Source: Oceanicaulis sp. HTCC2633 (GTDB taxonomy: Bacteria > Pseudomonadota > Alphaproteobacteria > Caulobacterales > Maricaulaceae). Taken from it: a stretch of DNA of 64,000 nt. The stretch is taken from the NCBI RefSeq assembly GCF_000152745.1, contig NZ_CH672428.1:2061327-2125326 (forward strand). The letters are read 5' to 3'. The first letter of the stretch is position 1. Every line of letters starts with the position of its first letter. Shown in pieces: positions 44,501 through 55,276 of this stretch. A program made the translations under genes and the position numbers. The notes beneath the pieces were generated by a model. The model made no database searches, had not been told where the DNA came from, and was given only the letters and a program-made list of their open reading frames with translations.

Positions 44501-45037
44501 ATGAAAGCCAACAGCCCGCAAGACAAGCGCATCCTCGAGATCGCCGAGCCTCTGGCCGAGACCCTCGGGCTTGAAATCGTGCGTGTGCGGGTGATGGGCG
44601 GCAAGAAGACCACGGTGCAGATCATGGCCGAGCGCCATGACGGCACGATGGTGGTTGAAGACTGTGCGCGGCTGTCGCGCGCCCTGTCGGAAGTTTTTGA
44701 TGAGGCTGATCCGGTCTCGGGCGAGTATGATCTTGAAGTATCCTCGCCCGGCATTGACCGGCCTCTGACCGCGCTCTCTCATTTTGAGCGCTGGGAAGGG
44801 TTCGAGGCCAAGATCGAGCTCGATCGGCTGGTGGAGAACCGCAAGCGCTTTCGCGGCATGCTCGCCGGGATCGAGGACGACAACGTACTGATGGATCTGG
44901 CGGGCGAGGACGACACGGCTGTCATCCCGTTCGAGTGGATCGCAGACGCCAAGCTGGTCATGACCGACGCTCTCGTGGAGGCGAGCCTGAAGGCTCGTGG
45001 TCCCATCGAGGGTGAAGACGGTCAGGCCGACGAGTAG
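44501..45037 (+). CDS. rimP: Ribosome maturation factor RimP
   Basis: Required for 30S subunit maturation (178 aa). The protein starts KANSPQDKRILEIAEPLAETLGLEIVRVRVMGGKKTTVQIMAER, followed by EDCARLSRALSEVFDEAD and YDLEVSSPGIDRPLT, the RimP signatures. The ATG at 44501 fits the family start; the longer frame from 44414 would translate through the leader terminator hairpin and is rejected. It is first in the rimP-nusA-ylxR-infB operon. Confidence 0.92.
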   Translation: MKANSPQDKRILEIAEPLAETLGLEIVRVRVMGGKKTTVQIMAERHDGTMVVEDCARLSRALSEVFDEADPVSGEYDLEVSSPGIDRPLTALSHFERWEGFEAKIELDRLVENRKRFRGMLAGIEDDNVLMDLAGEDDTAVIPFEWIADAKLVMTDALVEASLKARGPIEGEDGQADE

Positions 45038-45056
45038 AACGAGAAGGAACGCGGAT

Positions 45057-46793
45057 ATGGCCATCGGGGTCAGCGCCAACAAGCTGGAAATCCTGCAAAT
45101 CGCCCGCGCGGTGGCGCAGGAGAAGATGATCGATGAGTCGATCGTGCTGGAAGCCATTGAAGAGGCGATCCAGAAGGCGGCCCGCTCGCGCTATGGCGCG
45201 GAGCTCGACATCCATTGCAAGATCAACCCCAAGACCGGCGAGATGCGTCTGACCAGCCGCACCACCGTCGTGGAAGAGGTCGAGAACGAAGCGCACCAGA
45301 TCACGCTCGACGAAGCGAAGAAGCGCGATCCGGAAGCCGAGATCGGTTCCTTCTACGAAGAAGAGCTGCCGCCGATCGAGTTCGGCCGCGTCGCGTCCCA
45401 GACCGCCAAGCAGGTGATCACCCAGAAGGTTCGCGAAGCCGAGCGCAAGCGCCAGTTCAACGAGTACAAGGACCGCATCGGCGAGATCGTCAACGGTATC
45501 GTCAAGCGCGTCGAATACGGCAATGTCATCATCGACCTGGGCAAGGCCGAAGGCATTATCCGTCGTTCGGACGGCATTCCGCGCGAAAGCCTGCAGGTCA
45601 ATGACCGCGTGCGCGCCTATATCTATGACGTGCGTGAGGAGACCCGCGGCCCGCAGATCTTCCTGTCGCGCGCCCATCCCGACTTCATGGCCGCCCTGTT
45701 CGCGCAGGAAGTGCCGGAAGTCTACGAAGGCGTCATCGAGATTCCGCGCGTGGCGCGCGATCCGGGTTCCCGTGCGAAAATCGCCGTCATTTCCAATGAC
45801 AGCTCCATCGATCCCGTGGGCGCCTGCGTCGGCATGCGCGGCAGCCGCGTGCAGGCCGTCGTGAACGAGCTGGCGGGCGAGAAGATCGACATCATTCCGT
45901 GGAATCCCGATCCGGCGACCTTCATCGTCAACGCGCTGCAGCCGGCCGAAGTCGCCAAGGTGGTGCTCGATGACGAGGCCGAGCGCATCGAAGTCGTCGT
46001 GCCCGACGATCAGCTGTCGCTGGCGATCGGTCGTCGCGGCCAGAATGTGCGTCTGGCCAGCCAGCTGACCGGCTGGGCCATCGACATCCTGACCGAGGAA
46101 GAAGAATCCGAGCGTCGCCAGAAGGAATTCTCCGAGCGCACCTCGACCTTCATGAACGCGCTGGATGTGGACGAGGTGATCGCCCAGCTGCTGGCCACCG
46201 AAGGCTTCGCCGAAGTTGAAGACATCGCCTTTGTCGAGCTCGACGAGATCGCCGTCATCGAAGGTTTCGACGACGACACGGCCCAGGAAATCCAGACCCG
46301 CGCCCGCGAATTCCTCGAAAAGCGCGCCGCCGAGCAGGATGCCCGCCGCAAGGAGCTGGGCGTGGAAGATGCGGTCCTGGATGTGGAAGGCGTCGACCTG
46401 CCGATGGCGGTCAAGTTCGGCGAGAACGAGGTCTGCACCATCGAGGATCTGGCGGGCCTGACGCCTGACGATCTGCGCGGCTGGTACGAGACCCGCGATG
46501 GCGAGCGCGTGCGCGAGCCGGGCATTCTCGAAGGCTCTGACATGTCGCCCGAAGACGCCGAAATGCTGATCATGCGCGCGCGTGTGATTGCAGGCTGGAT
46601 TTCCGAAGAGGATCTGCCCCAGGCCGAGGTCGAAGTGGAAGAGGTTGAGGACGAGACCCTTGACGAAGAGGCTTCCGATGTCGATCTGGAAGACATCGAT
46701 CTCTCCGATCTTGAAGCTGAAGCCGAGAAGCTGGGCGTGGACCTGGCCGATCTGCTGGACGCTGACGCGACGGAGGAAGACGAGCAGTCGTGA
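45057..46793 (+). CDS. nusA: Transcription termination/antitermination factor NusA
   Basis: Binds RNA polymerase and RNA to control pausing and termination (578 aa). Domains in order: N-terminal domain ([18 protein letters not shown]), S1 ([21 protein letters not shown]), two KH domains ([21 protein letters not shown] and [21 protein letters not shown]), then helix-hairpin repeats and an acidic tail ([18 protein letters not shown]). The ATG at 45057 follows AAGGA. It overlaps ylxR by 4 bp. Confidence 0.95.
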   Translation: MAIGVSANKLEILQIARAVAQEKMIDESIVLEAIEEAIQKAARSRYGAELDIHCKINPKTGEMRLTSRTTVVEEVENEAHQITLDEAKKRDPEAEIGSFYEEELPPIEFGRVASQTAKQVITQKVREAERKRQFNEYKDRIGEIVNGIVKRVEYGNVIIDLGKAEGIIRRSDGIPRESLQVNDRVRAYIYDVREETRGPQIFLSRAHPDFMAALFAQEVPEVYEGVIEIPRVARDPGSRAKIAVISNDSSIDPVGACVGMRGSRVQAVVNELAGEKIDIIPWNPDPATFIVNALQPAEVAKVVLDDEAERIEVVVPDDQLSLAIGRRGQNVRLASQLTGWAIDILTEEEESERRQKEFSERTSTFMNALDVDEVIAQLLATEGFAEVEDIAFVELDEIAVIEGFDDDTAQEIQTRAREFLEKRAAEQDARRKELGVEDAVLDVEGVDLPMAVKFGENEVCTIEDLAGLTPDDLRGWYETRDGERVREPGILEGSDMSPEDAEMLIMRARVIAGWISEEDLPQAEVEVEEVEDETLDEEASDVDLEDIDLSDLEAEAEKLGVDLADLLDADATEEDEQS

Positions 46794-47431
46794 GCCGCGG
46801 GGCGCGTCATGGCCGATCCAAGCCGGTGCGCGAACGCCGTTGCGTCGCCACCGGTGAGGTGAAGGGGGAGGACGACCTCCTCCGTGTCGCGCTCAGCCCT
46901 GAAGGCCGCGTGACGCCGGATGTGGCGGCGCGCCTTCCCGGTCGGGGCGGCTGGGTCAGCGCCGACCGGGCGCTGGTCGACAAGGCGGTTAAGAAGCGCC
47001 TGTTCAATCGGGCCTTCGAGCAGCCGGTCGAGGCGCCGGAAGATCTGGCGGACCAGTTCGAGGCGCTGATCAGGGCGCGTCTTCTGAGCCTTCTGGGTCT
47101 GGCGCGCCGGGCCGGACGCGTGGAGCTGGGATCGGATGCGGTGCGCATGGCGCTGCAATCGGACCCGGAGCCGGCGTGGAGAATTGAAGCCAGCGACGCG
47201 GCGCCTGACGGGCGCAAGAAGCTGGATCACCTGGCCAAGGCCGTGGAATGCACGGCGCCGGTGCTGGGATGTTTTGACGCTGAAACCCTGAGCGGGGCCC
47301 TCGGCGTCGGGAATGCGGTCCATGCGGTTCTGGCCGATGGACCTGAAGCGGCGGGGTTTTCCGCCCTCGCGTTCAAGCTTGCAGGCTTCGTTAACCTCGA
47401 TCCTGCGGGCGGAGACGCACAGAAGAGTTGA
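46790..47431 (+). CDS. YlxR-type RNA-binding protein (DUF448 plus L7Ae-like)
   Basis: Putative RNA-binding protein (213 aa). The N-terminal DUF448/YlxR domain has RERRCVATGEVKGEDDLLRVALSPEG and LPGRGGWVSADRALVDKAV (GRGxW motif). The rest, from about residue 85, resembles the L7Ae/L30e fold: LLSLLGLARRAGRVELGSDAVRMAL. The two-domain form is common in alphaproteobacteria between nusA and infB. Its precise role is unknown. Confidence 0.88.
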   Translation: MSRGARHGRSKPVRERRCVATGEVKGEDDLLRVALSPEGRVTPDVAARLPGRGGWVSADRALVDKAVKKRLFNRAFEQPVEAPEDLADQFEALIRARLLSLLGLARRAGRVELGSDAVRMALQSDPEPAWRIEASDAAPDGRKKLDHLAKAVECTAPVLGCFDAETLSGALGVGNAVHAVLADGPEAAGFSALAFKLAGFVNLDPAGGDAQKS

Positions 47432-47568
47432 AACGCCTTGGAAGCTGGCTAGTTTAGCGGGCCTTCAGGCCGGGGCTTCCCGGAGGCGACCTGAACAGAT
47501 GACGGACCCTCGCGCACGCGGCGGCGGGGCTCCGCCCGAAGATATGTAAAGCCGCGGCAAGGACGCTT

Positions 47569-50166
47569 ATGAGCGACGCTGACGAACGCAACAACTCGGG
47601 CCGCAAGCCTCTCTCCCTCGGTGGACGTTCCTCTGGGACCGTGCAGCAAAGCTTTGCGCGCGGACGTCAGAAGTCTGTCGTTGTCGAGAAGAAGCGCAAG
47701 CGCCCGGGCGGGCCTGCCGGCAAGGACGCCGCGACAGGCAAATCCGGCGCGCCCCAGAGCCAGAAGGACAAGGCGCGCGCTGCGCTGGCCGCCAAGGCCA
47801 AGCAGCTGGGCCTGTCCGAAGAAGAACTGATCAAGCGCCAGCAGGCCATTCTGCGCGCGCGCGCCGAACAGGAAGAGCGCGCCGCCAAGCAGAAGGCGGA
47901 AGAAGAGGCCCGCCGCGCCCGCGAGGACGAGGAGCGCCGCGCGCTCGAGGACATGCGCAAGCGCGAGGAAGAAGAGCGCCAGCGCCGCGAAGAGGAAGAG
48001 CGCCGTGCGGTGGCTGAAGCCGAAGCGGCTCGCCTCGCTGCGGAACAGGCCAAGAAATCCAAGAAAGCGGCGCCCGCCGCGGATACGGCTGAAGAGCCGT
48101 CCGTGAAGGCGCCGTCTCGCAAGGCTGACAAGAGCAAGGACAAGACTGAGCGCGAGGAGTCTGACGACAACCGCAACATTCTTGAGTCCATGGGCGGCCG
48201 CGTGAAATCCAAGAAGGTCGCGCCGGGCGGGGACAAGGCCCAGCCTTCGCGCACCAAGGAGCCCAAGCGCCGTCAGGGCAAGCTGACCATTCAGAACCTC
48301 GTCGAGGATGATGAAGGTCGTCAGCGCTCCCTGGCCTCCATGCGCCGGGCCCGTGAACGTGAAAAGCAGCGTCGCCAGCAAGGCGGCCAGTCCCGTGACA
48401 AGGTGTCCCGTGAAGTGGTCGTGCCCGAAGCGATCTCCGTGCAGGATCTGGCCCAGCGTATGGCCGAACGCGCCGCGGACGTGGTGAAATACCTGATGAC
48501 CCAGGGTCAGATGGTGCGCGCCAATGACATGCTGGACGCCGATATCGCCGAGCTGATCGTCGAGGAATTCGGCCACACCATCAAACGCGTGTCGGAATCC
48601 GACGTGGAAGAGGGCTTCATCTCCGAGGAAGACACCGAAGAGAGCAAGCTGCCCCGTCCGCCGGTGGTGACCGTCATGGGTCACGTCGACCACGGCAAGA
48701 CCTCGCTGCTGGACGCCCTGCGCTCCACCGATGTGGCGGCGGGCGAAGCCGGCGGCATCACCCAGCATATCGGCGCGTATCAGGTGGCGCTGAAATCGGG
48801 CGAGAAGATCACCTTCCTCGACACCCCGGGCCACGCGGCGTTCTCCTCCATGCGCTCTCGCGGCGCGCAGGCGACCGATATCGTGATCCTGGTGGTGGCG
48901 GCCGATGACGGCGTCATGCCGCAGACCATCGAGGCGATCAGCCACGCCAAGGCGGCGAACGTGCCGATGATCGTGGCGGTCAACAAGGTCGACAAGCCCG
49001 ACTCCGATCCGCAGAAAGTGCTTCAGGAACTGCTTCAGTACGAAGTGTTCGTGGAGGACATGGGCGGCGACGTTCAGGCGGTACCGGTCTCGGCGCTGAA
49101 GAAGACCGGTCTTGATGAGCTGACCGACGCCATCAACCTGCAAGCTGAAATGCTGGAGCTGAAAGCCAATCCGAACCGCTCTGCGGAAGGCGTGGTGATC
49201 GAATCCCAGGTCGACAAGGGCCGCGGCCCGGTCGCGACCTGCCTTGTGAAGCGCGGCACGCTCAAGCGCGGCGATATCGTCGTGGCGGGCGCGCAATGGG
49301 GCAAGGTGCGGGCTCTGGTGAACGAGCGCGGCCAGCAGATGAAAGAGGCGGGTCCGTCCCTGCCGGCCGAGATTCTCGGCCTGGACGGCGCGCCCGAGCC
49401 GGGTGAAGTCTTCGCCGTGGTGGAGTCCGAAGCCCGCGCCCGTGAGCTGGTGGAATACCGCGAGCGCGTCAAGCGCGACAAGGCGGCGGCGGCCCGGACG
49501 GGCGGCGGCGCCTCGCTCGAGCAGATGATGGCCAAGCTCAAATCCAACGAGGTTCAGGAGCTGCCGCTTCTGGTCAAGGCGGACGTGCAAGGTTCGGCCG
49601 AAGCGATCATTGGCGCTCTGGAAAAAGTCGGCAACGAGGAAGTCCAGGCCAAGATCATTCACTCCGCCGCCGGCGGCGTGTCCGAAAGCGATGTCCTTCT
49701 GGCGCAAGCCTCCGGCGCGCCGATCTTCGCGTTCAACGTCCGCGCCAACAAGCAGGCGCGCGATCTGGCCGAGCGTGAAGGCGTGGAGATCCGGTATTAT
49801 TCGGTGATCTACGATCTGATCGACGACGTGAAGAACACGCTCGAGGGCATGCTGGCGCCGGAGAAACGCGAAACCTTCATCGGCTACGCGCAGATCCTGG
49901 AAGTCTTCAACATCACCAAGGTGGGCCGCGTTGCGGGCTGCCGCGTGACCGAAGGCGTGGTGAAGCGCGGCTGCGGCGTGCGTCTGCTGCGCGACGACAC
50001 GGTGATCCACGAAGGCCATCTGTCCACGCTCAAGCGCTTCAAGGACGAGGTTCCCGAAGTGCGCGCCGGCACCGAGTGCGGCATGGCGTTCGAGAACTAT
50101 CACGACATTCAGGTCAATGACGTGATCGAATGTTTCGAGGTCCAGGAAATCCAGCGTTCGCTGTAA
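47569..50166 (+). CDS. infB: Translation initiation factor IF-2
   Basis: GTPase that places initiator tRNA on the 30S subunit (865 aa). A long charged N-terminus with Glu/Arg/Lys-rich coiled coil (about residues 60-170) precedes the IF2-N domain ([22 protein letters not shown]). The G domain has [31 protein letters not shown] and [10 protein letters not shown], then beta-barrel domains and the C-terminal YRVTEG-type domain ([21 protein letters not shown]). SD AAGGA precedes the ATG. A bidirectional terminator follows. Confidence 0.96.
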   Translation: MSDADERNNSGRKPLSLGGRSSGTVQQSFARGRQKSVVVEKKRKRPGGPAGKDAATGKSGAPQSQKDKARAALAAKAKQLGLSEEELIKRQQAILRARAEQEERAAKQKAEEEARRAREDEERRALEDMRKREEEERQRREEEERRAVAEAEAARLAAEQAKKSKKAAPAADTAEEPSVKAPSRKADKSKDKTEREESDDNRNILESMGGRVKSKKVAPGGDKAQPSRTKEPKRRQGKLTIQNLVEDDEGRQRSLASMRRAREREKQRRQQGGQSRDKVSREVVVPEAISVQDLAQRMAERAADVVKYLMTQGQMVRANDMLDADIAELIVEEFGHTIKRVSESDVEEGFISEEDTEESKLPRPPVVTVMGHVDHGKTSLLDALRSTDVAAGEAGGITQHIGAYQVALKSGEKITFLDTPGHAAFSSMRSRGAQATDIVILVVAADDGVMPQTIEAISHAKAANVPMIVAVNKVDKPDSDPQKVLQELLQYEVFVEDMGGDVQAVPVSALKKTGLDELTDAINLQAEMLELKANPNRSAEGVVIESQVDKGRGPVATCLVKRGTLKRGDIVVAGAQWGKVRALVNERGQQMKEAGPSLPAEILGLDGAPEPGEVFAVVESEARARELVEYRERVKRDKAAAARTGGGASLEQMMAKLKSNEVQELPLLVKADVQGSAEAIIGALEKVGNEEVQAKIIHSAAGGVSESDVLLAQASGAPIFAFNVRANKQARDLAEREGVEIRYYSVIYDLIDDVKNTLEGMLAPEKRETFIGYAQILEVFNITKVGRVAGCRVTEGVVKRGCGVRLLRDDTVIHEGHLSTLKRFKDEVPEVRAGTECGMAFENYHDIQVNDVIECFEVQEIQRSL

Positions 50167-50187
50167 TCCCGGTCTTCAGACACAAAC

Positions 50188-50215
50188 AAAGGGCGGCTCG
50201 ATGAGCCGCCCTTTT
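50188..50215. terminator. Bidirectional terminator after infB
   Basis: Perfect 12-bp stem AAAGGGCGGCTC / GAGCCGCCCTTT with a GAT loop, flanked by T-rich sequence on both strands. It serves infB and the convergent dioxygenase gene. Confidence 0.88.
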
Positions 50216-50233
50216 TCGTGCGCGTTTCACAGC

Positions 50234-51067
50234 CTAGTCCAGCAGACGATTGGGATGCATGCCGTTCACATGGCCCATGAAGGGCGGGTGGATCTGATAG
50301 CCCAGCAACGAGGGCAGCGGCGCCTTGAGCGTGCGGACGATCTGGGGCGGAACCGCCAGGCTCATATTCTCCTGCGTGCGCAGCCAGGGCGCGCAATATT
50401 GCGCGGTCAGGGCCAGCCGCCCCTGCTGCGTGGCGTTCTCTCCGCCCGCATGCCAGAGCCCGCCATGGAAGACCAGCGCATCGCCGGGCTCCATCACGGC
50501 GGGACGCCAGACATCGGTGTCCTCGGGCTCCCGCCCGGACCGCCAGAGATGGGAGCCGGGCCAGGTGCGGGTGGCGCCATTGTCCCGGGTAAAGGGGTCA
50601 AAGGCCCAGATCACCGACAGGCCGTGACGGGCGTCTGGACGCATGTCCGGATAGAATCCGTCATCCGCATGGGGCATTTGCGGGGTCTCGCCCGGACCGA
50701 TATTGATGCCCAGACAGGCCGATAGAAGCGGCTGGGCATGCAGGCGCGCCTTGAGAAGTCCCAGGATCTGCGGATGGGCGATCAACGGGTCCAGGGCCCG
50801 GGTCTTCGCCAGAAGGGCATAGGCGCGCTGGGTGCTGAACCCTTCAAAATTGTTCCGCCCCGTGGGCCCCAGAAGATCGCGCAGAGCGGTATCGGCGGCC
50901 TTCAGAACCTCCGCGCTCAGCAATCCCCTGAGGATGACATAGCCATTGCTGTCATAGCTGGCGAGGGTATCGGAGCCGGGGGTGATGCTCTCGGTTTCAG
51001 AGCGCTTATGCGTGCCCGCCAGATCCTGGGTGAACAGGTCGGAGGGTTTTTTCAGGGTCGGCGTCAT
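50234..51067 (-). CDS. Phytanoyl-CoA dioxygenase family protein
   Basis: Non-haem Fe(II)/2-oxoglutarate-dependent oxygenase (277 aa). The metal site is seen in MPHADDGFYPD (HxD) and a distal His in GLWHAGGENATQQGRLAL, with a downstream Arg fit for 2-oxoglutarate. Other parts: ASYDSNGYVILRGLLSAEV and GLSVIWAFDPFTRDNGATRTWPGSH, which match the PhyH fold. Substrate is unknown. It is co-directional with and overlaps the TetR gene by 4 bp, so TetR may control it. Confidence 0.85.
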   Translation of the reverse strand: MTPTLKKPSDLFTQDLAGTHKRSETESITPGSDTLASYDSNGYVILRGLLSAEVLKAADTALRDLLGPTGRNNFEGFSTQRAYALLAKTRALDPLIAHPQILGLLKARLHAQPLLSACLGINIGPGETPQMPHADDGFYPDMRPDARHGLSVIWAFDPFTRDNGATRTWPGSHLWRSGREPEDTDVWRPAVMEPGDALVFHGGLWHAGGENATQQGRLALTAQYCAPWLRTQENMSLAVPPQIVRTLKAPLPSLLGYQIHPPFMGHVNGMHPNRLLD

Positions 51068-51699
51068 GACTTGCTCCCCACTCTCAGGCCCAGGCTCTGG
51101 GCGATCAGGATCCAGACGTTGCAGGCGAGCTGCTCGGCGTCCGGGTTCGGGTCATCCAGCAACGCCAGCGTCATGGCCTGGCGCAGGCCGCCCAGCACGA
51201 AGGCGGCGGCGATTTGCGGGTCGGCCTGTCGCGGCAGGTCGCCGTCCGCCTGGCCCTGGGCGATATTGCGGGCGCCGCGCGCCACGAGGTCCGCCATGCA
51301 ACGCGATTCTGCATGCACGACCGCACTGGACCGGCCCAGCGGCCCGAACAGGGTGCGGGTAAAGGGTTCGTCGATGAAGAAGCGCACGACGGCCTGCACG
51401 CGCTGCGCTTCACGCTGAGCCCAGGTTTCACCGCGAAAATGCGTGTTGGCGACCCGGACATAGCGGTCATAGAACTCCTCGACCACGGCCGAGAGAAGCC
51501 CGTCCTTGGAGCCGAAATGATGATAGGCCAAACCGGCCGAGACGCCGGCGCGCCGGGCGATGTCGGTGATCTCGGCGGCGCCCTCCCCCTCGATGAGCGC
51601 GCCGCGCGCCGCATCAATGAGCTTTTCGCGCGTCTGCCGCCCGCGCGGCGTCGGCGCGGCATTGTCATTCGGCGGGGCGTCGTGAAGGGGTGTGTTCAT
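51064..51699 (-). CDS. TetR-family transcriptional regulator
   Basis: Ligand-responsive repressor (211 aa). The N-terminal HTH is TREKLIDAARGALIEGEGAAEITDIARRAGVSAGLAYHHFGSKDGLLSAVVEEF, typical TetR. The C-terminal ligand domain is unassigned. The start lies 25 bp from an 18-bp perfect palindrome at 51725-51742 that is a candidate operator. It forms a two-gene unit with the dioxygenase, which suggests local regulation of that enzyme. Confidence 0.9.
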   Translation of the reverse strand: MNTPLHDAPPNDNAAPTPRGRQTREKLIDAARGALIEGEGAAEITDIARRAGVSAGLAYHHFGSKDGLLSAVVEEFYDRYVRVANTHFRGETWAQREAQRVQAVVRFFIDEPFTRTLFGPLGRSSAVVHAESRCMADLVARGARNIAQGQADGDLPRQADPQIAAAFVLGGLRQAMTLALLDDPNPDAEQLACNVWILIAQSLGLRVGSKS

Positions 51700-51724
51700 G
51701 GGGTTTCATCTCCTGACAACAGGC

Positions 51725-51742
51725 TGAATTGAATTCAATTCA
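51725..51742. promoter_or_regulatory. Candidate TetR operator
   Basis: Perfect palindrome TGAATTGAATTCAATTCA between the TetR start and the divergent trkH-like gene. Its position suggests autoregulation of the TetR-dioxygenase pair. Confidence 0.65.
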
Positions 51743-51876
51743 AATGCAAGTCTGATGCAGGGGGCGCGCTGCAGTCAGGACGGACTTGAACCGCAGGGAT
51801 CAGAGGTATACAGACGCCGCCTTATCGCACATGGCCGATCCCCGGGGTTTCCGGGCAGGGCTCTGGAGGTGCGCGC

Positions 51877-53331
51877 ATGATGACTCGCATTCGCAATGTC
51901 GCCCTGATCTGGGGCGTGCTGTGTCTGGGTCTCGCGGCGCTGGCTTTCCTGCACATGCTGGCGTCCCACCTTCTGATCCATGACGGCGCCGGCGAGGGGT
52001 TCGCCGCCTGCGTGCTGATCTCCGGATTTGTAGGCGGCGTGCTGACGCTGGTCGGACTGGGCGAGCGCGCGCATCTGGGCTTTCGCGGCGCGGTGATCCT
52101 GACGCTCGGGGCCTGGTTCGGCCTGCCGCTCCTGATGGCCATTCCCCTGCACGAGGATGCCGTGGGTCTGAGCATCACCGACGCCATCTTCGAGACCGTG
52201 TCCGGTCTGACCACGACGGGATCGACCGTCATCAGCAATCTTGACGCCCAGCCGCCCACCCTTCTGGTCTGGCGCGCTTTGCTGCAATGGATAGGCGGGA
52301 TCGGCATCATCGGCATCTCCATCGCCGTCCTGCCGCTCCTGCGCTCGGGCGGGATGCAGCTTTTCCATCTGGAATCCTCGGACCGGTCGCCGGAAAAGCT
52401 GATCGCTCGTCCCGGCCATCTCGCCAGCGTCATCGCCGGGCTTTATCTGGGCCTCACCTGCCTGTGCGCGCTGGGCTATGTCCTGTCCGGCATGAGCGGC
52501 TTTGATGCGGTCCTGCACGCCCTCACCACGGTGTCGACAGGCGGGTATTCCACCACCGACCAGTCCATGGGCGGGTTCTCGGCCGGCGCGCAATGGGTGG
52601 CCATCGTGTTCATGCTGGCCGGGGCGATCCCGTTTCTCGCCTATGTGCGGGCGGTCAGCCGCCATGAGGGTCGACGTCCGGGCGCCTTTGAGGAAATCGT
52701 CGGACTTCTGGTGATCGTGGCGCTGGCGAGTCTTCTGCTGTTCGCCGCCGAGCTGGGCGGGCCGCCCGAGCATCCGGACGCGGTGCGGCTCGCCATCTTC
52801 AACACCGTCTCTGTGCTGACCACCACCGGCTATGCGGCGGGCGACTATCAGCTCTGGGGGCCGCTGGCCATGGCCACCATCTTCATCCTGACCTTTCTGG
52901 GCGGGTGCGCGGGATCGACGGCCGGCGGCTTCAAGGTGTTCCGCATCCAGATCATGCTCAAATCCACCTGGGCGAGTCTGCAGGCGGCGTCCTCCCCGCA
53001 TGCGATCACGGTGGCGCACCATGCCGGACGGCGGCTGACAGCGTCGGACAGCGCCTCGGTGGCGCTGTTCGCGGGTTTGTATGTCGCCTGTTTCGCCATT
53101 GGCGCCGTCGCCCTGTCCGCCTTCGGCCTCGACTTCCTGACCGCCGTGACCGCGTCCGCCACGGCCATCGCCAATGTGGGCCCGGGCCTTGGCGACATCA
53201 TTGGACCGGCGGGCAATTTCGCTACACTGCCCGACCCGGCCAAATGGCTGCTCTGCGTGCAGATGTTGCTGGGCCGCTTGGAAATCCTCGTGGCGCTCTA
53301 TGTCTTCACGCCCCGCTTCTGGATGCGCTGA
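51877..53331 (+). CDS. TrkH-family potassium transporter
   Basis: Integral membrane K+ uptake protein (484 aa) with about ten hydrophobic helices and the four pore-loop motifs of the Trk/Ktr family: ETVSGLTTTGSTVIS, TTVSTGGYSTTD, NTVSVLTTTGYAAGDY and ATAIANVGPGLGDIIGP. A conserved LGGCAGSTAGGFKVFR precedes the last part. The regulatory TrkA subunit is not in this window. The ATG at 51877 follows GGAGG; a second ATG follows at once. Confidence 0.92.
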   Translation: MMTRIRNVALIWGVLCLGLAALAFLHMLASHLLIHDGAGEGFAACVLISGFVGGVLTLVGLGERAHLGFRGAVILTLGAWFGLPLLMAIPLHEDAVGLSITDAIFETVSGLTTTGSTVISNLDAQPPTLLVWRALLQWIGGIGIIGISIAVLPLLRSGGMQLFHLESSDRSPEKLIARPGHLASVIAGLYLGLTCLCALGYVLSGMSGFDAVLHALTTVSTGGYSTTDQSMGGFSAGAQWVAIVFMLAGAIPFLAYVRAVSRHEGRRPGAFEEIVGLLVIVALASLLLFAAELGGPPEHPDAVRLAIFNTVSVLTTTGYAAGDYQLWGPLAMATIFILTFLGGCAGSTAGGFKVFRIQIMLKSTWASLQAASSPHAITVAHHAGRRLTASDSASVALFAGLYVACFAIGAVALSAFGLDFLTAVTASATAIANVGPGLGDIIGPAGNFATLPDPAKWLLCVQMLLGRLEILVALYVFTPRFWMR

Positions 53332-53351
53332 TCCAAGCTGAAGGACCGCCC

Positions 53352-53813
53352 ATGTCGCTGAACGCTGTCGCCCCTTACGTGCTGACGCTGGTCGCGGGCG
53401 CCATGGTGGCCGCCCAGCCGGCCTTCAACGGCCAGCTGTCGGGCCATCTGGGCTCGCCGATCCGCGCCGCGCTGGTCAGTTTCACGGCCGGCGCGCTGAT
53501 CATGCTGGCGACCGTCTCCGTGGTCGCCTTCCGGTCCGGCTGGCCCAGCCCCGAGCGGATCATGAACACGCCGCCGCATCTGTTCGTGATCGGAGGCGCG
53601 CTGGGCGCCCTGTTCGTCACCACCGCCGCCTGGGCCACGCCGAAGATCGGCACGGGCTCCTTCTTCGCCCTGCTGTTCGCAGCCCAGCTGATCGCCGCCA
53701 TGGCGATCGACCATTTCGGCCTCTTCGGCATCGAGGAACGGTCGGTGACGCTGATGCGGCTTCTGGGCGCGGGGCTTCTGACCCTGGGCGCCTGGCTGGT
53801 GGTCAATCACTAG
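53352..53813 (+). CDS. DUF606/DMT-type membrane protein
   Basis: A 153-residue membrane protein with about five helices. The N-terminal VLTLVAGAMVAAQPAFNGQLS is typical of DUF606 (YdcZ-like), a half-size relative of drug/metabolite transporters, followed by GSPIRAALVSFTAGALIML and GGALGALFVTTAAWATPKIGTGSFFALLFAAQLIAA. Half-size members probably dimerise; the substrate is unknown. It starts 20 bp after trkH on the same strand. Confidence 0.8.
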   Translation: MSLNAVAPYVLTLVAGAMVAAQPAFNGQLSGHLGSPIRAALVSFTAGALIMLATVSVVAFRSGWPSPERIMNTPPHLFVIGGALGALFVTTAAWATPKIGTGSFFALLFAAQLIAAMAIDHFGLFGIEERSVTLMRLLGAGLLTLGAWLVVNH

Positions 53814-53924
53814 AGCGGGGCCGCCCTTGCAATAGGGGCGCAGGCGCCGTACACCCGCGCCCTTCGCAATCTCGATGCGTTCCGGTTGGACTCCGGCCGC
53901 GTCCAGGCGACCCAAGAGGAATTC

Positions 53925-54308
53925 ATGAAAGCCCAGTCCCAACGCCAGCTGCGCGCCGGTGAGCTCGTGCGTCGTGCGGTGTCCGACATTATCCGCGAAG
54001 GCCGCGTGCACGACCCGCATGTGAACACCGCCGCCGTGACCATCACCGAAGCGCGCGTCAGCCCCGATCTGCGCCACGCCACGGTCTATGTGGATCTTCT
54101 GGGCGGGGGCGATCGCGAGGCCGTGGCCACCGCGCTCAACCATGCCGCCGGCTTCATCCAGCGCGAGCTGGGCCGTCAGATCGAGCTCAAGTTCACGCCC
54201 AAGCTGCGCTTCGCCGTCGATGACCGCATCGACGATGTGCGCGAAGTGGATGCGCTGCTCGACCGGCCCAGCGTCAAGCGCGACCTTGAAGACGGGGATG
54301 AGGACTGA
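53925..54308 (+). CDS. rbfA: Ribosome-binding factor A
   Basis: Assists 30S maturation and cold adaptation (127 aa). It reads [29 protein letters not shown], then [23 protein letters not shown] and the KH-like core with [22 protein letters not shown]. The ATG at 53925 is chosen for AAGAGGA just upstream; an earlier in-frame start is rejected. The stop overlaps truB by 1 bp (TGATG). Confidence 0.93.
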   Translation: MKAQSQRQLRAGELVRRAVSDIIREGRVHDPHVNTAAVTITEARVSPDLRHATVYVDLLGGGDREAVATALNHAAGFIQRELGRQIELKFTPKLRFAVDDRIDDVREVDALLDRPSVKRDLEDGDED

Positions 54309-55261
54309 TGGCCCGTCGCAAGAAGGGCGAGAAGATCCATGGCTGGCTGATCCTCGACAAGCCGCTGGAAATGACCTCCACCCAGGCCGTGTCCAAGACG
54401 CGCTGGCTGCTGAATGCGCAGAAGGCGGGCCATGCGGGCACGCTGGATCCGCTGGCGTCGGGCGTGCTGCCGATCGCGTTCGGCGAGGCCACCAAGACCG
54501 TGCCGTTCGCCCAGGAGAGCTCCAAGGCCTACAAGTTCACCCTGCGCTGGGGCCGGTCCACGACCACGCTCGACGCCGAGGGCGAGGTGACGGGCGAGAG
54601 CGATGTGCGTCCGAGCCGGGATGCGATTGAAGAGGCGTTGGGTCAGTTCATCGGCGAGATCGAACAGGTGCCGCCGAAATTCTCCGCCATCAAGATCGAT
54701 GGCGAACGCGCCTATGATCTGGCGCGCGCCGGGGAAGAGGTGGAGCTCGCCTCCCGCCCTGTGCGCATTGACGATCTGCGCCTGCTGGACGCGCCGAGCC
54801 CCGATCTCGCCGTGCTCGAGATGAAATGCGGCAAGGGCGCCTATGTGCGCTCGGTGGCGCGCGATCTGGCGATGGCGCTGGGGGCGGAAGGCCATGTGGC
54901 CGCGCTGCGCCGCACCAGGGTCGGCCCGTTCAGCGCCGCACAGGCTGTTTCACTGGACGTATTTGAGGATTTGGTCCATAAGGGCCACGCGCTGGAGGCC
55001 CTGCTTCCGGTCGAGACCGCGCTGGACGACATCCCGGCGACGGCCGTGACCGAGGACGAGGCGTTTCAGTTGAGGCAAGGACGCTCGATCGTACTGCCTC
55101 CCCGGCGAGCTTCAGAGCTGCGCGACCTTCGCCAACCCCGCGACATTGCAGGGAAGGATTTCTCGAAGGCTGTCGTGGCCATGGGGACGGACCGGGCTAT
55201 TGCGATCGGCGAAGCACGCGCGGGCAAACTCTCGCCTGTTCGTGTCTTTCAATGGGATTAG
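54308..55261 (+). CDS. truB: tRNA pseudouridine(55) synthase TruB
   Basis: Makes pseudouridine 55 in the tRNA T-loop (317 aa). The N-terminus [20 protein letters not shown] and the catalytic motif [23 protein letters not shown], with the catalytic Asp, define the family. The [22 protein letters not shown] block follows, then a PUA-like C-terminal part. It overlaps rbfA and precedes rpsO by 15 bp in a conserved rbfA-truB-rpsO-pnp order. Confidence 0.95.
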   Translation: MARRKKGEKIHGWLILDKPLEMTSTQAVSKTRWLLNAQKAGHAGTLDPLASGVLPIAFGEATKTVPFAQESSKAYKFTLRWGRSTTTLDAEGEVTGESDVRPSRDAIEEALGQFIGEIEQVPPKFSAIKIDGERAYDLARAGEEVELASRPVRIDDLRLLDAPSPDLAVLEMKCGKGAYVRSVARDLAMALGAEGHVAALRRTRVGPFSAAQAVSLDVFEDLVHKGHALEALLPVETALDDIPATAVTEDEAFQLRQGRSIVLPPRRASELRDLRQPRDIAGKDFSKAVVAMGTDRAIAIGEARAGKLSPVRVFQWD

Positions 55262-55276
55262 GAGCCCGAATAGACG

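Noticed and set aside
47449-50103. An 884-codon open frame opposite infB
   Set aside because: Antisense shadow of IF-2; composition (Leu/Arg/His runs) mirrors the IF-2 codons and nothing in it looks like a protein family.
54949-54957. GTTTCAC resembling half a parS site in truB
   Set aside because: The right half (GTGAAAC) is missing, so ParB binding is not expected. A similar half site at 24193 is rejected for the same reason.
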